Shown one piece after another: positions 1 to 9,399 of a stretch of DNA of 64,000 bases (positions within the stretch are counted from its first letter, which is position 1; each line of letters starts with the position of its first letter). Source of the DNA: Campylobacter concisus. GTDB lineage: Bacteria; Campylobacterota; Campylobacteria; Campylobacterales; Campylobacteraceae. A program made the position numbers and the translations under genes. The stretch spans positions 62,001 through 126,000 of the forward strand of contig NZ_JXUP01000005.1 in NCBI RefSeq assembly GCF_001891085.1, given 5' to 3'. The notes below the pieces were generated by a model, which worked only from the letters and a program-made list of their open reading frames with translations, ran no database searches and was not told where the DNA came from.

Positions 1-288
1 AAGCAAATTTATGAGCTAGATAAAAACAGCAAAGTGCAAATTTTAAATCCCCCAAAGAAGTATCATTTTGGAAATTTATATAAAGAGCTTTATGAAATTT
101 GGCTTGAGGTTTGCAAAAGTGGTGTTGAATTTGAGCTTATTTACGACCCGGTGGGCTTTATGACACTTTTTGCAAATTTAGATAAGCTTGGGAGCGAAAT
201 TTTATATATCCACCAGGGCGGAATTTTAGGTAACATTACACAAAGACAAAGATATGAGAGAAAATTAAAATTAAAGGAGCATAAATGA
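1..288 (+). CDS. PLP-dependent deaminase / D-cysteine desulfhydrase family protein, 3' end only
   Basis: The reading frame is open from base 1, so the gene begins upstream of the window; the first internal start-like codon (GTG at 34) is not its start. The visible C-terminal 95 residues end with YDPVGFMTLF and LYIHQGGILGN, which resemble the C-terminal part of the ACC deaminase/D-cysteine desulfhydrase group of PLP enzymes, where a glycine-rich HxGG segment sits near the cofactor phosphate. The stop overlaps the hisD start (ATGA), so the two are probably cotranscribed. The lysine that binds PLP lies outside the window, so the family call rests on the C-terminus alone. Confidence 0.6.
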   Translation, partial: KQIYELDKNSKVQILNPPKKYHFGNLYKELYEIWLEVCKSGVEFELIYDPVGFMTLFANLDKLGSEILYIHQGGILGNITQRQRYERKLKLKEHK

Positions 289-1577
289 AATTTTTTCATA
301 GTAGTGACGCTGATTTTGAGAGTAAATTTTTACAGCTTGTTAAACGAAGTGATAATGACATGAGTGCTGTAATGCCGGTGGTTACTGGAATAATAGATGA
401 GATAAGAAAAGATGGCGATAGTGCACTTTTTGCGCAGATAGCTAAATTTGATAAATTTAGCGTTACAAGTAAAAACGACATAATAATCGACGTAAAAGAG
501 ATGGAGGCTGCCTATAATTCGCTAGATAACGCCCTAAGAGTAGCTTTAAATTTAGCTCACGATAGGATAAAAAGCTATCACGAGCGCACAAAGCCAAGTG
601 ACTGGACATATAAAGATGAGCATGACATCTTGCTAGGCGCAAAATACACAGCGGTTGACCGCGCTGGTCTTTATATCCCAGGTGGTAAGGCGGCTTATCC
701 TAGCTCGCTTCTTATGAATGCGATCCCAGCGATCGTAGCTGGCGTAAAAGAGATCGTAGTGTGTACTCCAGCGCCAAATGGCAAGGTAAATACCTTGCTT
801 CTTGCGGCAATGCACCTTTGTGGCATAAAGACGGCCTTTAAAGTAGGCGGTGCAAGTGCTATCGCAGCGATGGCATACGGAACTGCAACGGTACCAAAAG
901 TAGATGTCATCACAGGACCTGGCAATATCTACGTAGCGACTGCTAAAAAGCTAGTTTATGGCGACGTAAATATTGATATGATCGCTGGTCCAAGCGAGAT
1001 AGGCGTAATCGCTGATGATAGTGCCGATCCTCGCCACATAGCTATCGATATGCTCTCTCAAGCCGAGCACGACGAGATAGCAAGTGCCTTTTTGATAACG
1101 CCAGTAGAAGCTTTCGCAAGAACGGTGCAAAGACACATCGAAGATGAGCTAAAGACACTAAAACGTGAGCCGATCGCAAGTGCAAGCATAAGAAATAAAG
1201 CTGCAATAATAGTGGCAAAAGATCTAAAAGAGTGTTTTGCTCTCATGAATGAGCTTGCTGTTGAGCACCTAGAGATCGCTACAAACGATGCTTTAAGTTA
1301 TATCGATGATGTGACTCATGCGGGCGCTATATTTTTTGGACACTTTACGCCTGAAGCGATGGGTGATTATATCGCTGGACCAAATCACACATTGCCAACT
1401 GGTGGAAGTGCTAGATTTTACTCGCCGCTTGGAGTTGAAAATTTCATGAAACGAAGTTCGATCATTTCAGTAAGTAGAAAAGGTATCATGCATCTTGGCA
1501 AATCATGCATGCAGCTAGCTGAAGCTGAAGGACTAACTGCTCATAAAAAATCAGTTGCAGTGAGACTAGAAGAGTAA
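285..1577 (+). CDS. hisD: histidinol dehydrogenase
   Basis: This 430-residue protein has the normal length for HisD, the zinc enzyme that makes the last two NAD-dependent oxidations of histidine synthesis, from histidinol to histidine. Visible family features are GRAGLYIPGG-like (DRAGLYIPGGKAAYPSS), the TGPGNIYVATAKK segment, IDMIAGPSEIGVIAD, SQAEHDE with zinc-ligand candidates, and EHLEIAT and GPNHTLPTGGSAR near the C-terminus. The start is ATG at 285 behind AAGGAG and overlaps the preceding stop by four bases. No other his gene is in the window, so the pathway is scattered in this genome. Confidence 0.96.
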   Translation: MKFFHSSDADFESKFLQLVKRSDNDMSAVMPVVTGIIDEIRKDGDSALFAQIAKFDKFSVTSKNDIIIDVKEMEAAYNSLDNALRVALNLAHDRIKSYHERTKPSDWTYKDEHDILLGAKYTAVDRAGLYIPGGKAAYPSSLLMNAIPAIVAGVKEIVVCTPAPNGKVNTLLLAAMHLCGIKTAFKVGGASAIAAMAYGTATVPKVDVITGPGNIYVATAKKLVYGDVNIDMIAGPSEIGVIADDSADPRHIAIDMLSQAEHDEIASAFLITPVEAFARTVQRHIEDELKTLKREPIASASIRNKAAIIVAKDLKECFALMNELAVEHLEIATNDALSYIDDVTHAGAIFFGHFTPEAMGDYIAGPNHTLPTGGSARFYSPLGVENFMKRSSIISVSRKGIMHLGKSCMQLAEAEGLTAHKKSVAVRLEE

Positions 1578-1661
1578 AGAAAAATAGATTTTATAGAGAT
1601 TTTGCAACTTTTTATAGAATTTATAGTAGAATCCATAGCGAATTATTAAAAAGGAGTTGTT

Positions 1662-2417
1662 ATGAAGTTAGGAACTTATACTGCGAACCAGGCTTCAGGA
1701 AACTATTATTTAGATCAAGCAAAAAATAGCGAGAAGAAAGCGCTAAATGCTATCTCTGCAAACAGCGAAATCAAAGCTTCAGGTGCAAATTTACAAATCG
1801 CAGAGAGTTTGCTTTCGCAAACAAATGTCTTGAACGAAGGTTTGGCAAATGCAAACGACATGATCGGTATGCTTCAAATCGCTGATTCAACGCTTTTAAA
1901 TTTAAGTAAAAGTACAGATAGAATAGGCGAGCTTTCAAGTAAGCTTACAAATCCTACTCTCTCAGCAAATGAACAAAAAGGCATAAAGGGCGAAATCAAC
2001 GCACTAAGAAATGCTATGAATGATAGCGTAAAAGAGGCTAAATTTAACGGCAAAAACATATTTGATGCTGAGCTTGGATTTTTTACAGGCGAGAGTACAA
2101 AAAATATAAATTTGGGTACAAATGCTCTTTTAAATGTCAAAGATGACGGCTCAAATACAGGTGAAATTTTAAAAAATATAAATTCACTTCGCTCAGAGAT
2201 CGGATCAACACAAAATGCTGTATTTAGAGGTATAAATGCTCTAGCCGCAAGAAGTGTGGCAAATGCTAATAGCGTAGAAAATCTTGATAGCAGCGATATC
2301 GCAAAGAGCTTGGAAGAAAATTTACAAGCAAATTTAAAACTTCATGCTGCGAGCTTAGCTAAAGCTCATGATACTACGAGTTTGGCCGCAAAACTAGATA
2401 AACTTCTAGCTGAATAA
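1662..2417 (+). CDS. flaC: FlaC-like secreted flagellin homologue
   Basis: The 251-residue protein has the heptad-rich N- and C-terminal helices of flagellin D0/D1 domains (LSKSTDRIGELSSKL, ENLQANLKLHAASLAKAHD) but no variable D2/D3 centre. Its length matches FlaC of C. jejuni, about 249 residues, which is exported through the flagellar type III system and released rather than built into the filament. The start follows a strong AAAAAGGAG site and a clear terminator follows at 2421-2450, so it is a single-gene unit. I saw no convincing sigma-28 or sigma-54 box just upstream. The identity rests on length and end-domain architecture. Confidence 0.85.
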   Translation: MKLGTYTANQASGNYYLDQAKNSEKKALNAISANSEIKASGANLQIAESLLSQTNVLNEGLANANDMIGMLQIADSTLLNLSKSTDRIGELSSKLTNPTLSANEQKGIKGEINALRNAMNDSVKEAKFNGKNIFDAELGFFTGESTKNINLGTNALLNVKDDGSNTGEILKNINSLRSEIGSTQNAVFRGINALAARSVANANSVENLDSSDIAKSLEENLQANLKLHAASLAKAHDTTSLAAKLDKLLAE

Positions 2418-2420
2418 ATT

Positions 2421-2450
2421 TTTACCGGTTTTGTGCCGGTAAATTCTTTT
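2421..2450 (+). terminator. intrinsic terminator of flaC
   Basis: TTTACCGG (2421-2428) and CCGGTAAA (2436-2443) form an 8-bp stem with a short loop, followed by a T-rich tail. It lies four bases after the flaC stop. Confidence 0.85.
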
Positions 2451-2639
2451 TATCTAACTTTATTCTTTAAAAAATATTAAGTTTTTTGTATTTTTAAGTT
2501 GGTCTAATGGCTAAATGAGGGCTGAATCCAGCCTTTCAATAATAAAATCAATGTAGATTGTTAGTGAAATTTGTTGCTAAAAAATTTTTTAAATTTTATA
2601 AAGCTAAAGAGAAAGTCTTAAGGAAAATATCCCAAAGAA

Positions 2640-2654
2640 AAGGGCTTTTAGCCC
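2640..2654 (-). terminator. intrinsic terminator of rpoD
   Basis: Read on the minus strand, AGGGC-TAAAA-GCCCT is followed by a T-rich tract just at and after the rpoD stop codon. The stem is short but perfectly paired and sits in the expected place. Confidence 0.65.
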
Positions 2655-4504
2655 TCAATGTAGTTTTTAAGTTTTCTACCAACTTTTGGATGTTTTAGTT
2701 TTTTGATAGCTGAGCTTTCTATCTGGCGAACACGCTCGCGAGTGACGTTTAGAGCCTTTCCGATCTCTTCAAGTGTGCGGTCGCTCTCATCTTCAAGCAA
2801 GCCAAATCTCATTGAAATAACCGCCTTCTCACGCTCATTTAGCTGCGAAAGCACATCATCTATCTGCTCTCTGAGGTCACTTTTTAAAATTTGCTCTATC
2901 GGAGAAAGAGAGCTTTTATCCTCGACAAAATCTCCAAATTTTCCATCCTCTTCGTTTGCGATAGGAGCTTCAAGACTGATAGGCTCTTTTGTGATCTTGA
3001 TGACTTGTTTTACCTTATCAACGCTTAGCCCAACCTCTTTTGCGATAACGCTTACATCAGGCTCTTTACCTTCTTCTTGGAGATATTTGCGGTTTATTTT
3101 GTTGATACGATTTATCGTCTCTATCATATGGATAGGTATCCTAATCGTTCTTGCTTGATCGGCGATCGCACGCGAAATAGCCTGGCGGATCCACCATGTG
3201 GCGTAGGTTGAAAATTTATAGCCTTTTCTATATTCAAATTTATCAACCGCCTTCATAAGGCCGATATTACCCTCTTGGATGAGATCCAAAAATGGTAAGC
3301 CCCTGTTTGTATAGCGTTTTGCGATACTTACAACTAGACGGAGGTTTGACTTAGCCATTCTGGCTTTTGCCTCGTCAGAAATTTTCTTTCCACGTTTGAT
3401 CTGCTCTAAAATTTCTTTTAGCCTTGTTGGCTCAAGATCAAAGCCTTGCTTGCTTGCCTCTTTTGTAGTAAATAGCTTTTTGATCTCGACATAAGTTGAT
3501 ACCATTGTGGCTTCTGGCACGCGAGCTGCGATCTCCTCCTTACTAAGCTTGATGATATCTTTTAGTATGCTTTTGTGATTTTTTTTAAGCTCGTCGCTAA
3601 ACATTGGTAAGCGATACTCCAAGCGTTTTAGCTCTCTATCAAATTCATCGTCGCTTTTTAGCGCTGTCTCCATTGATTTTACGATCTCGCTAATTAACTT
3701 GCTTGTTGGGCCAAGATCCATTAGCTTCTCTTTTAAAATTTTCTTTTTAAATGCAAGAGTCATCTTTGAAGCCGTATCGTCGCTCTCAACTTTATCTTGC
3801 TTGTTTGCAGTCTTTAGCCACTCTTTTTTTGCCTTTTCAAGGGCCTTGAAACTCTCTATAACTTTTTCAGCGCGCTTGTCATTTTTGGCTGATTTTTTAG
3901 GAGCTTCGTTTTCTTCGTTCTCTTCATCTTCCTCGTCTATATCGTCTTCGCTATCTTCATTTTCTTCGTTTTCACTCTCGTCTTCAAAGCTCTTAAAAAG
4001 CTCTTTTACACGGCGTTCTCTGTTGATAAGTGGCTCTTTATAGTCAAGTATGAAATCGATCAAAAATGGCACAGAACAAAATGCATCGATAATGATATCT
4101 TCGCCAAGCTCAATCCTTTTGCTGATCTCAACTTCCTCATCTTTTGTAAGAAGCGCGATCTGACCCATCTCTCTTAGATACATCCTCACTGGACTATCAG
4201 ATCTTGACCACTCTAAAAGGTCACTTTCGCCTGAAAGATCGAGATCCTCGTCGATATCTTGATCACTTTTTTGAGCGTTTTCTTGACGCTTTTTAGCATC
4301 AGCTAAATTTCTAAGCTTTGCGGCCTCAGCAGATGTGATGAGCTGGACTTTGTTTGTTTTTGCTAGTTGTTCTATCTTTTTTACTATCGTAGCAGTCGGA
4401 GCTTTGTCTAATAATTTTACTAATTTTTCGTATGTCAAAAAGCCTTTTGCATTTTCAGCAAAAAGCTCTTCTATTTGAGAAAAAGAGTCTTTTGCGGCGC
4501 TCAT
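2648..4504 (-). CDS. rpoD: RNA polymerase primary sigma factor (sigma-70/RpoD)
   Basis: This 618-residue protein is the housekeeping sigma factor. Region 1.1 is followed by region 1.2 ([17 protein letters not shown]), a long acidic non-conserved insert with runs of E and D (about residues 175-205), region 2 ([47 protein letters not shown]), region 3, and the region 4 helix-turn-helix ([20 protein letters not shown]). The start at 4504 follows AAAGGAAATTT. The gene is convergent with flaC and divergent from flgF. The acidic insert is long but of a kind common in this group. Confidence 0.97.
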   Translation of the reverse strand: MSAAKDSFSQIEELFAENAKGFLTYEKLVKLLDKAPTATIVKKIEQLAKTNKVQLITSAEAAKLRNLADAKKRQENAQKSDQDIDEDLDLSGESDLLEWSRSDSPVRMYLREMGQIALLTKDEEVEISKRIELGEDIIIDAFCSVPFLIDFILDYKEPLINRERRVKELFKSFEDESENEENEDSEDDIDEEDEENEENEAPKKSAKNDKRAEKVIESFKALEKAKKEWLKTANKQDKVESDDTASKMTLAFKKKILKEKLMDLGPTSKLISEIVKSMETALKSDDEFDRELKRLEYRLPMFSDELKKNHKSILKDIIKLSKEEIAARVPEATMVSTYVEIKKLFTTKEASKQGFDLEPTRLKEILEQIKRGKKISDEAKARMAKSNLRLVVSIAKRYTNRGLPFLDLIQEGNIGLMKAVDKFEYRKGYKFSTYATWWIRQAISRAIADQARTIRIPIHMIETINRINKINRKYLQEEGKEPDVSVIAKEVGLSVDKVKQVIKITKEPISLEAPIANEEDGKFGDFVEDKSSLSPIEQILKSDLREQIDDVLSQLNEREKAVISMRFGLLEDESDRTLEEIGKALNVTRERVRQIESSAIKKLKHPKVGRKLKNYIEG

Positions 4505-4597
4505 AAATTTCCTTTCGAATCGTCTAATTATGATTTAAGTGTTGTTTAAAAGAAAGTGGATTATACCCAAATTTTGTAAATATGTATAAAAAGAAAG

Positions 4598-4615
4598 TTG
4601 GAACGATGATTGCTT
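4598..4615 (+). promoter_or_regulatory. sigma-54 promoter for flgF-flgG
   Basis: TTGGAACGATGATTGCTT has the -24 GG (4600-4601) and -12 GC (4612-4613) with exactly ten bases between them, close to the TGGCACG-N4-TTGCW consensus. It lies 38 bases before the flgF start. Campylobacter rod and hook genes are known to be RpoN dependent, which fits. Confidence 0.85.
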
Positions 4616-4652
4616 AGTAGCTATAAAAATCAAATTTTGACTAGGAAATTTT

Positions 4653-5462
4653 ATGCAAAATGGTTATTATCAAGCCACTGCTGGCATGGTAACGCAGTTT
4701 AACAGACTAAATGTGATCTCAAATAACCTTGCAAATGTAAATACGATCGGCTATAAACGAAATGACGTAGTTATCGGTGACTTTGCGAGAATTTTTAAAG
4801 AGACGCAAGATGAGCTTCCGCTTAAAAATCACACAAAAGACGGAGCTAAATTTTTAAATAGAACGCTTGATCGTGTACCACAAGTGAGCGAAGAGTATAC
4901 CGACTTTAGCGCTGGTGGCTTTAAATACAGCTCAAACACACTTGACTTTGCGATAAAAAGAGATGACGCATTTTTCTTAGTTGATACTCCAAATGGCGTA
5001 AAACTTAGTAAAAATGGCTCTTTTAGCCTTGACGGCGACGGCTATATCGTCACAAAAGAGGGCTATAAGGTTTTACCAAGTGGCTACGAGGCACAAAATC
5101 CTGGCCAAAGAGGTATCCAAGTGCCACAAGGTGAGGTGCTAACTGCCGATAAAAATGGAAATTTATACTCAAATAACAATCAATTTTCTAAATTTTTTAT
5201 AGCTCAGCCAAGAGAGATAAGAGATCTAAAAAAGGTCGGAGATAATCTCTTTGAGAGTAGAAATTTTGATGACATCACAGAGCTTGACGAGGCTGATAGC
5301 GTGATGCAAGGATATGCTCAGATGTCAAACGTAAACCCAGTTTTAGAAATGGTGGGTCTTATAGAAACCCAGCGCCTAGTTGATATGTATCAAAAGGTTA
5401 TGACAAGCCACATGAACGATCTTAACCAAGATGCTGTTCAAAAACTAGCCCTAAAAGCTTAA
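4653..5462 (+). CDS. flgF: flagellar proximal/distal rod protein FlgF (FlgG2)
   Basis: A 269-residue rod-family protein of the flagellar basal body. It has the N-terminal rod motif (VISNNLANVNTIGYKR) and the C-terminal motif (VNPVLEMVGLIETQRLVDMYQKVM) shared by FlgB/C/F/G/E. It is followed after 15 bases by flgG, the same pair order as in C. jejuni where the first is called flgG2 or flgF. It is exported by the flagellar type III apparatus and has no signal peptide. A sigma-54 promoter lies directly upstream. Confidence 0.9.
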   Translation: MQNGYYQATAGMVTQFNRLNVISNNLANVNTIGYKRNDVVIGDFARIFKETQDELPLKNHTKDGAKFLNRTLDRVPQVSEEYTDFSAGGFKYSSNTLDFAIKRDDAFFLVDTPNGVKLSKNGSFSLDGDGYIVTKEGYKVLPSGYEAQNPGQRGIQVPQGEVLTADKNGNLYSNNNQFSKFFIAQPREIRDLKKVGDNLFESRNFDDITELDEADSVMQGYAQMSNVNPVLEMVGLIETQRLVDMYQKVMTSHMNDLNQDAVQKLALKA

Positions 5463-5477
5463 TAAAAGGATAAAACT

Positions 5478-6266
5478 ATGATGAGATCACTTTACACTGC
5501 GGCCACTGGTATGATAGCTCAGCAGACGCAGATAGACGTAACCTCACACAACATCGCAAACGTAAATACTTATGGATACAAGAAAAATAGGGCTGAATTT
5601 GCTGATCTTATGTATCAAGTCATGGAGTATGCAGGTACGGCTACAAGCCAGACAACTACAAGCCCAACGGGCATCGAGGTGGGTCTTGGTGTGCGTCCAA
5701 CGGCGATAAATAAAATTTTCTCTCAGGGTTATTTTAAAGAGACCAGCAACAACCTAGATATGGTAATAGCTGGCAATGGATTTTTTCAGATTCAGCTCCC
5801 TGATGGCACTACAGCCTATACTAGAAATGGTGCATTTAAGCTTGATGCAAACGGCACTATCGTAAATAGCGATGGCTATCAGCTCATCCCTCAGATCACG
5901 GTCCCTGCAAATGCGACGCAAATTTCTATCGGCACAGATGGCACCGTGTCAGTGCTTCAAGCAGGCGAGAGAGAGATGGCTCAGATAGGTCAGATCGAGC
6001 TAGCAAATTTCATAAACCCAGCTGGCCTTCACTCAATGGGCGATAACAACTACCTAGAAACAAGTGCTAGCGGTAATGTTGTGGTAGGCGTTGCAGGACT
6101 TGATGGGCTTGGTACGATCAGACAAGGATTTGTTGAGATGAGTAACGTTCAGCTAGTTGAAGAGATGACTGATCTTATCACTGGTCAGCGCGCATACGAG
6201 GCAAACTCAAAGGCGATAACTACGAGTGATTCGATGCTCGAAATAGTAAATGGACTTAAAAGGTAG
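5478..6266 (+). CDS. flgG: flagellar distal rod protein FlgG
   Basis: This 262-residue protein has the usual FlgG length and both family motifs: DVTSHNIANVNTYGYKK near the N-terminus and SNVQLVEEMTDLITGQRAYE plus TTSDSMLEIVNGLKR at the C-terminus. It forms the distal rod of the flagellum. Thr75 (in GVRPT) is present; in C. jejuni FlgG this residue is modified with phosphoethanolamine by EptC, and an EptC-like enzyme is encoded at 33941-35515. The start ATGATG at 5478 follows AAAAGGATAAA. Confidence 0.96.
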   Translation: MMRSLYTAATGMIAQQTQIDVTSHNIANVNTYGYKKNRAEFADLMYQVMEYAGTATSQTTTSPTGIEVGLGVRPTAINKIFSQGYFKETSNNLDMVIAGNGFFQIQLPDGTTAYTRNGAFKLDANGTIVNSDGYQLIPQITVPANATQISIGTDGTVSVLQAGEREMAQIGQIELANFINPAGLHSMGDNNYLETSASGNVVVGVAGLDGLGTIRQGFVEMSNVQLVEEMTDLITGQRAYEANSKAITTSDSMLEIVNGLKR

Positions 6267-6271
6267 GTAGT

Positions 6272-6385
6272 ATGAACGCGACTCTAATCATCGTTGGGCT
6301 TATACTGCTTTCTTTTACGCTTGAGGTATTTTACTTTTTAAATAAAACGTCAAAAGGCAAGGATTCGATAAAACAGACGCATTAA
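6272..6385 (+). CDS. 37-residue single-span membrane peptide
   Basis: This small frame starts five bases after flgG behind an AGGTAGGT site. It encodes an N-terminal hydrophobic stretch (TLIIVGLILLSFTLEVFYFL) and a short basic, polar tail, which would make one membrane helix. Position and composition suggest it is the last gene of the flgF-flgG transcript. I do not recognise it and no function can be given. Confidence 0.5.
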   Translation: MNATLIIVGLILLSFTLEVFYFLNKTSKGKDSIKQTH

Positions 6386-6457
6386 TTTGGGCTAAATAAA
6401 AATTTGGCACATTTTGTCTAAAATTTCTACTTTTATGAGTAAGAATAAAAGCAATTT

Positions 6458-6910
6458 TTAATTAATTAAAATTTTTAAGCTACTGCAAGCTTCATCCAAA
6501 TCAAGCTCGCAGGCTTTTTTATAGTAGCTTTTTTGCTCTATTTTTATCTTGCAATATACCAGCATCTCCGGTTTCGTAGATAAGTGCAAGAGTGTAGCAA
6601 GCAAATGCATTTTTTAGTTCGCAAGCTTTATTATAAAGCTTAAGCCCTTCTTCTTTTTCCTGCGCTAGAGCATCTTTTTGTAGATATATATTTCCTAAAA
6701 ATAGACAGCTATGTGGATTGCCTAGCTCACAGGCTTTGTTTGCCATAGCTGACATTTTATCGCGCTCATTTTTGTCAAGGTAGATATATATATAAGATCG
6801 GTGCAGCTTTCTACGTTATTTAAAGCGCATTCACTTTCAAGCTTAGTGGCATCAAAATTTTTACCCCAAGAAAAAAGAATACAAAATAAAATTAAAATTA
6901 TCTTTTTCAT
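6458..6910 (-). pseudogene. broken Hcp-like Sel1-repeat exported protein
   Basis: Three minus-strand pieces in different frames join into one Sel1/TPR-like cysteine-rich protein. The first has a signal peptide (MKKIILILFCILFSWG) and ESCTDLIYI; the second has NKACELGNPHSCLFLG and NKACELKNAFACYTLALIYE; the third has YYKKACELDLDEAC before a stop at 6458. Breaks fall in a TA repeat near 6785-6795 and in a run of six A (minus strand) near 6520. The paired cysteines per repeat match Helicobacter/Campylobacter Hcp proteins, which are exported and disulfide-linked. Whether this is decay, slippage or sequencing error cannot be told from one sequence. Confidence 0.7.
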
Positions 6911-7015
6911 CTTTTGGCTCCATAAATTTTTATTATTTTATAAAATTTAACTCTATTTTTACTATAAGTTTTTCAAATTTTTGCTAACATTTTGGCTTTT
7001 TATGAAGGTAAAAAT

Positions 7016-7678
7016 TTGACATTTAACTACGTTTTTAAACTATCTATTCCTATCTTTATGGGCTATTTTCCGCTTGGTGTCGCCTTTGGCATTTTGGCTA
7101 AAAGCATGGGTGTGAGCGCATTTATCGCTGTGGCACTTAGCACTCTTGCTTACGGCGGCGCAGCGCAGTTTATGATGCTATCGCTTTTTAGTGCGGGCAC
7201 GGGGCTAGTTGAGGTTTTTATCGTGAGCTATCTAGTAAATTTACGCCACACTTTTTACGGAATTTCACTTTTAAAAGAGTATAGTGGGATCAAATTTAGG
7301 CTTTTAAACATCGCTTTGCTAACAGATGAGACCTTTGCGATATTTAAAAATTTGGGACTAAAAGAGGCAAGTGATCGAAGTTTTGTCTTTACTTGGCTAA
7401 ATATCCTTTCTTGGTCTTACTGGGCGGCTGGGACTCTGCTTGGAGCGATACTTGGCGATTTTATAAAGGCCGATACAAAAGGGCTTGAGTTTAGCTTAAC
7501 GGCACTTTTTATAGTTATTGTGATTGAAATGTTTAAAAATGATAAAAACTACCGCGTGCTTTTTTCGGCGACATTTTTTGGTGTGCTTGGAGTGAGCCTA
7601 TTTCCAGCTAAATTTGTGCTTGTTGGCTCAATGGCGCTTTGTTTTATATTTTTGCTTTTGTTCAAGGATAAGATTTGA
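7016..7678 (+). CDS. azlC: branched-chain amino acid exporter large subunit AzlC
   Basis: A polytopic membrane protein with the AzlC hallmark segments IPIFMGYFPLGVAFGILA, YGGAAQFMMLSLF and VNLRHTFYGISLL. With AzlD it exports branched-chain amino acids. The frame opens at a TTG at 6992, but TTG at 7016 has a GAAGG site eight bases upstream and gives the usual N-terminus for the family, so I chose it (220 residues). azlD follows with a four-base overlap. Confidence 0.88.
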   Translation: MTFNYVFKLSIPIFMGYFPLGVAFGILAKSMGVSAFIAVALSTLAYGGAAQFMMLSLFSAGTGLVEVFIVSYLVNLRHTFYGISLLKEYSGIKFRLLNIALLTDETFAIFKNLGLKEASDRSFVFTWLNILSWSYWAAGTLLGAILGDFIKADTKGLEFSLTALFIVIVIEMFKNDKNYRVLFSATFFGVLGVSLFPAKFVLVGSMALCFIFLLLFKDKI

Positions 7679-8010
7679 TAAGTGTAAGCTCAAGCGAGAC
7701 GGTACTTTTTGTGGCAGTGCTTTTAAGTGCTCTAGCTACTTTTATAACGAGAGCAACGCCGTTTTATGCTCTGAAAAACTATAAGTCAAACCCTTATTTA
7801 GACGCCATTGAGAAGCATATGGGCATGATGATAATGGTCGTTTTGGTCTGCTACGGCTTAAAAGATACGAAATTTAGCGAGTTTCCTTATGGCTTAAGCG
7901 AGATAGTGGCGGTTTTAACGGCTGTTTTGGTGCATTTGAAATTCAAAAATGCCCTTCTTAGCATAGTCGTTTCGACTGGAATTTATATGCTTTTGATAAG
8001 AATTTTTTAA
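7675..8010 (+). CDS. azlD: branched-chain amino acid exporter small subunit AzlD
   Basis: This 111-residue protein has three to four membrane helices and the AzlD-type ATFITRATPFYAL segment near the N-terminus. It starts at TTG overlapping the azlC stop, indicating translational coupling, and the two proteins act together at the inner membrane. Confidence 0.85.
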   Translation: MISVSSSETVLFVAVLLSALATFITRATPFYALKNYKSNPYLDAIEKHMGMMIMVVLVCYGLKDTKFSEFPYGLSEIVAVLTAVLVHLKFKNALLSIVVSTGIYMLLIRIF

Positions 8011-8057
8011 ATAAATATAAATTTAAAAAATTAATAAATTTTTTAAATATATGACGT

Positions 8058-8063
8058 TATAAT
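8058..8063 (+). promoter_or_regulatory. -10 box of the asparaginase promoter
   Basis: A perfect TATAAT lies 33 bases before the asparaginase ATG, preceded by an A/T-rich tract as in Campylobacter sigma-70 promoters, where the -35 box is usually weak. A good AAAGGAG ribosome site follows at about 8085-8091. Confidence 0.6.
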
Positions 8064-8080
8064 GCTCTAGCAAATTTTAA

Positions 8081-9142
<1,062 letters not shown>

Positions 9143-9147
9143 AAAAG

Positions 9148-9170
9148 AGGCGGCTTAGTCCGCCTTTTAA
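9148..9170 (+). terminator. intrinsic terminator of the asparaginase gene
   Basis: AGGCGG (9148-9153) and CCGCCT (9160-9165) form a GC-rich stem with a six-base loop, followed by TTTT. It is the last clearly host element before the prophage. Confidence 0.85.
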
Positions 9171-9188
9171 ATTTTGTATGATACTTCC

Positions 9189-9242
9189 ATAAAATCAGAG
9201 AGAATTTACTTGTCTTGTTTCGTTTTTCTCTCTTGATTTTAT
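9189..9242. repeat. long imperfect inverted repeat left of the recombinase gene
   Basis: ATAAAATCAGAGAGAA (9189-9204) pairs with TTCTCTCTTGATTTTAT (9226-9242) with a single bulge, separated by 21 bases. The sequence TTCCATAA also occurs on both sides of the structure. It lies between the asparaginase terminator and the recombinase and may be part of the element's end, a recombinase site, or simply a hairpin in the intergenic region. Confidence 0.5.
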
Positions 9243-9290
9243 AAAATTTCCATAAGTCCCTGCTTTTAAATTAAGTGATCTTTTACACTG

Positions 9291-9303
9291 TAGCTTAGAT
9301 TTA
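9291..9303. other. candidate left attachment half-site
   Basis: TAGCTTAGATTTA here matches, in inverted orientation, AAATCTAAGCTA at 19757-19768 exactly over 12 bases, and, in direct orientation, TAGCTTAAATTT at 19795-19806 with one mismatch. Such sharing between both ends would fit an attachment core, but the sequence is A/T-rich and chance similarity is not excluded. Confidence 0.3.
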
Positions 9304-9399
9304 GGGCTTATGGGTTAATGTTTCGATTAAAAATCTTAGTGCTTTGACACTGAATACAAGAAAGAAACATAACCTAAATTTTATTCAGGAGTATCAAAA

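Noticed and set aside
3699-4043. Plus-strand open frames opposite rpoD, alaS and other genes
   Set aside because: They are antisense shadows with serine/phenylalanine-rich low-complexity translations and no ribosome sites.
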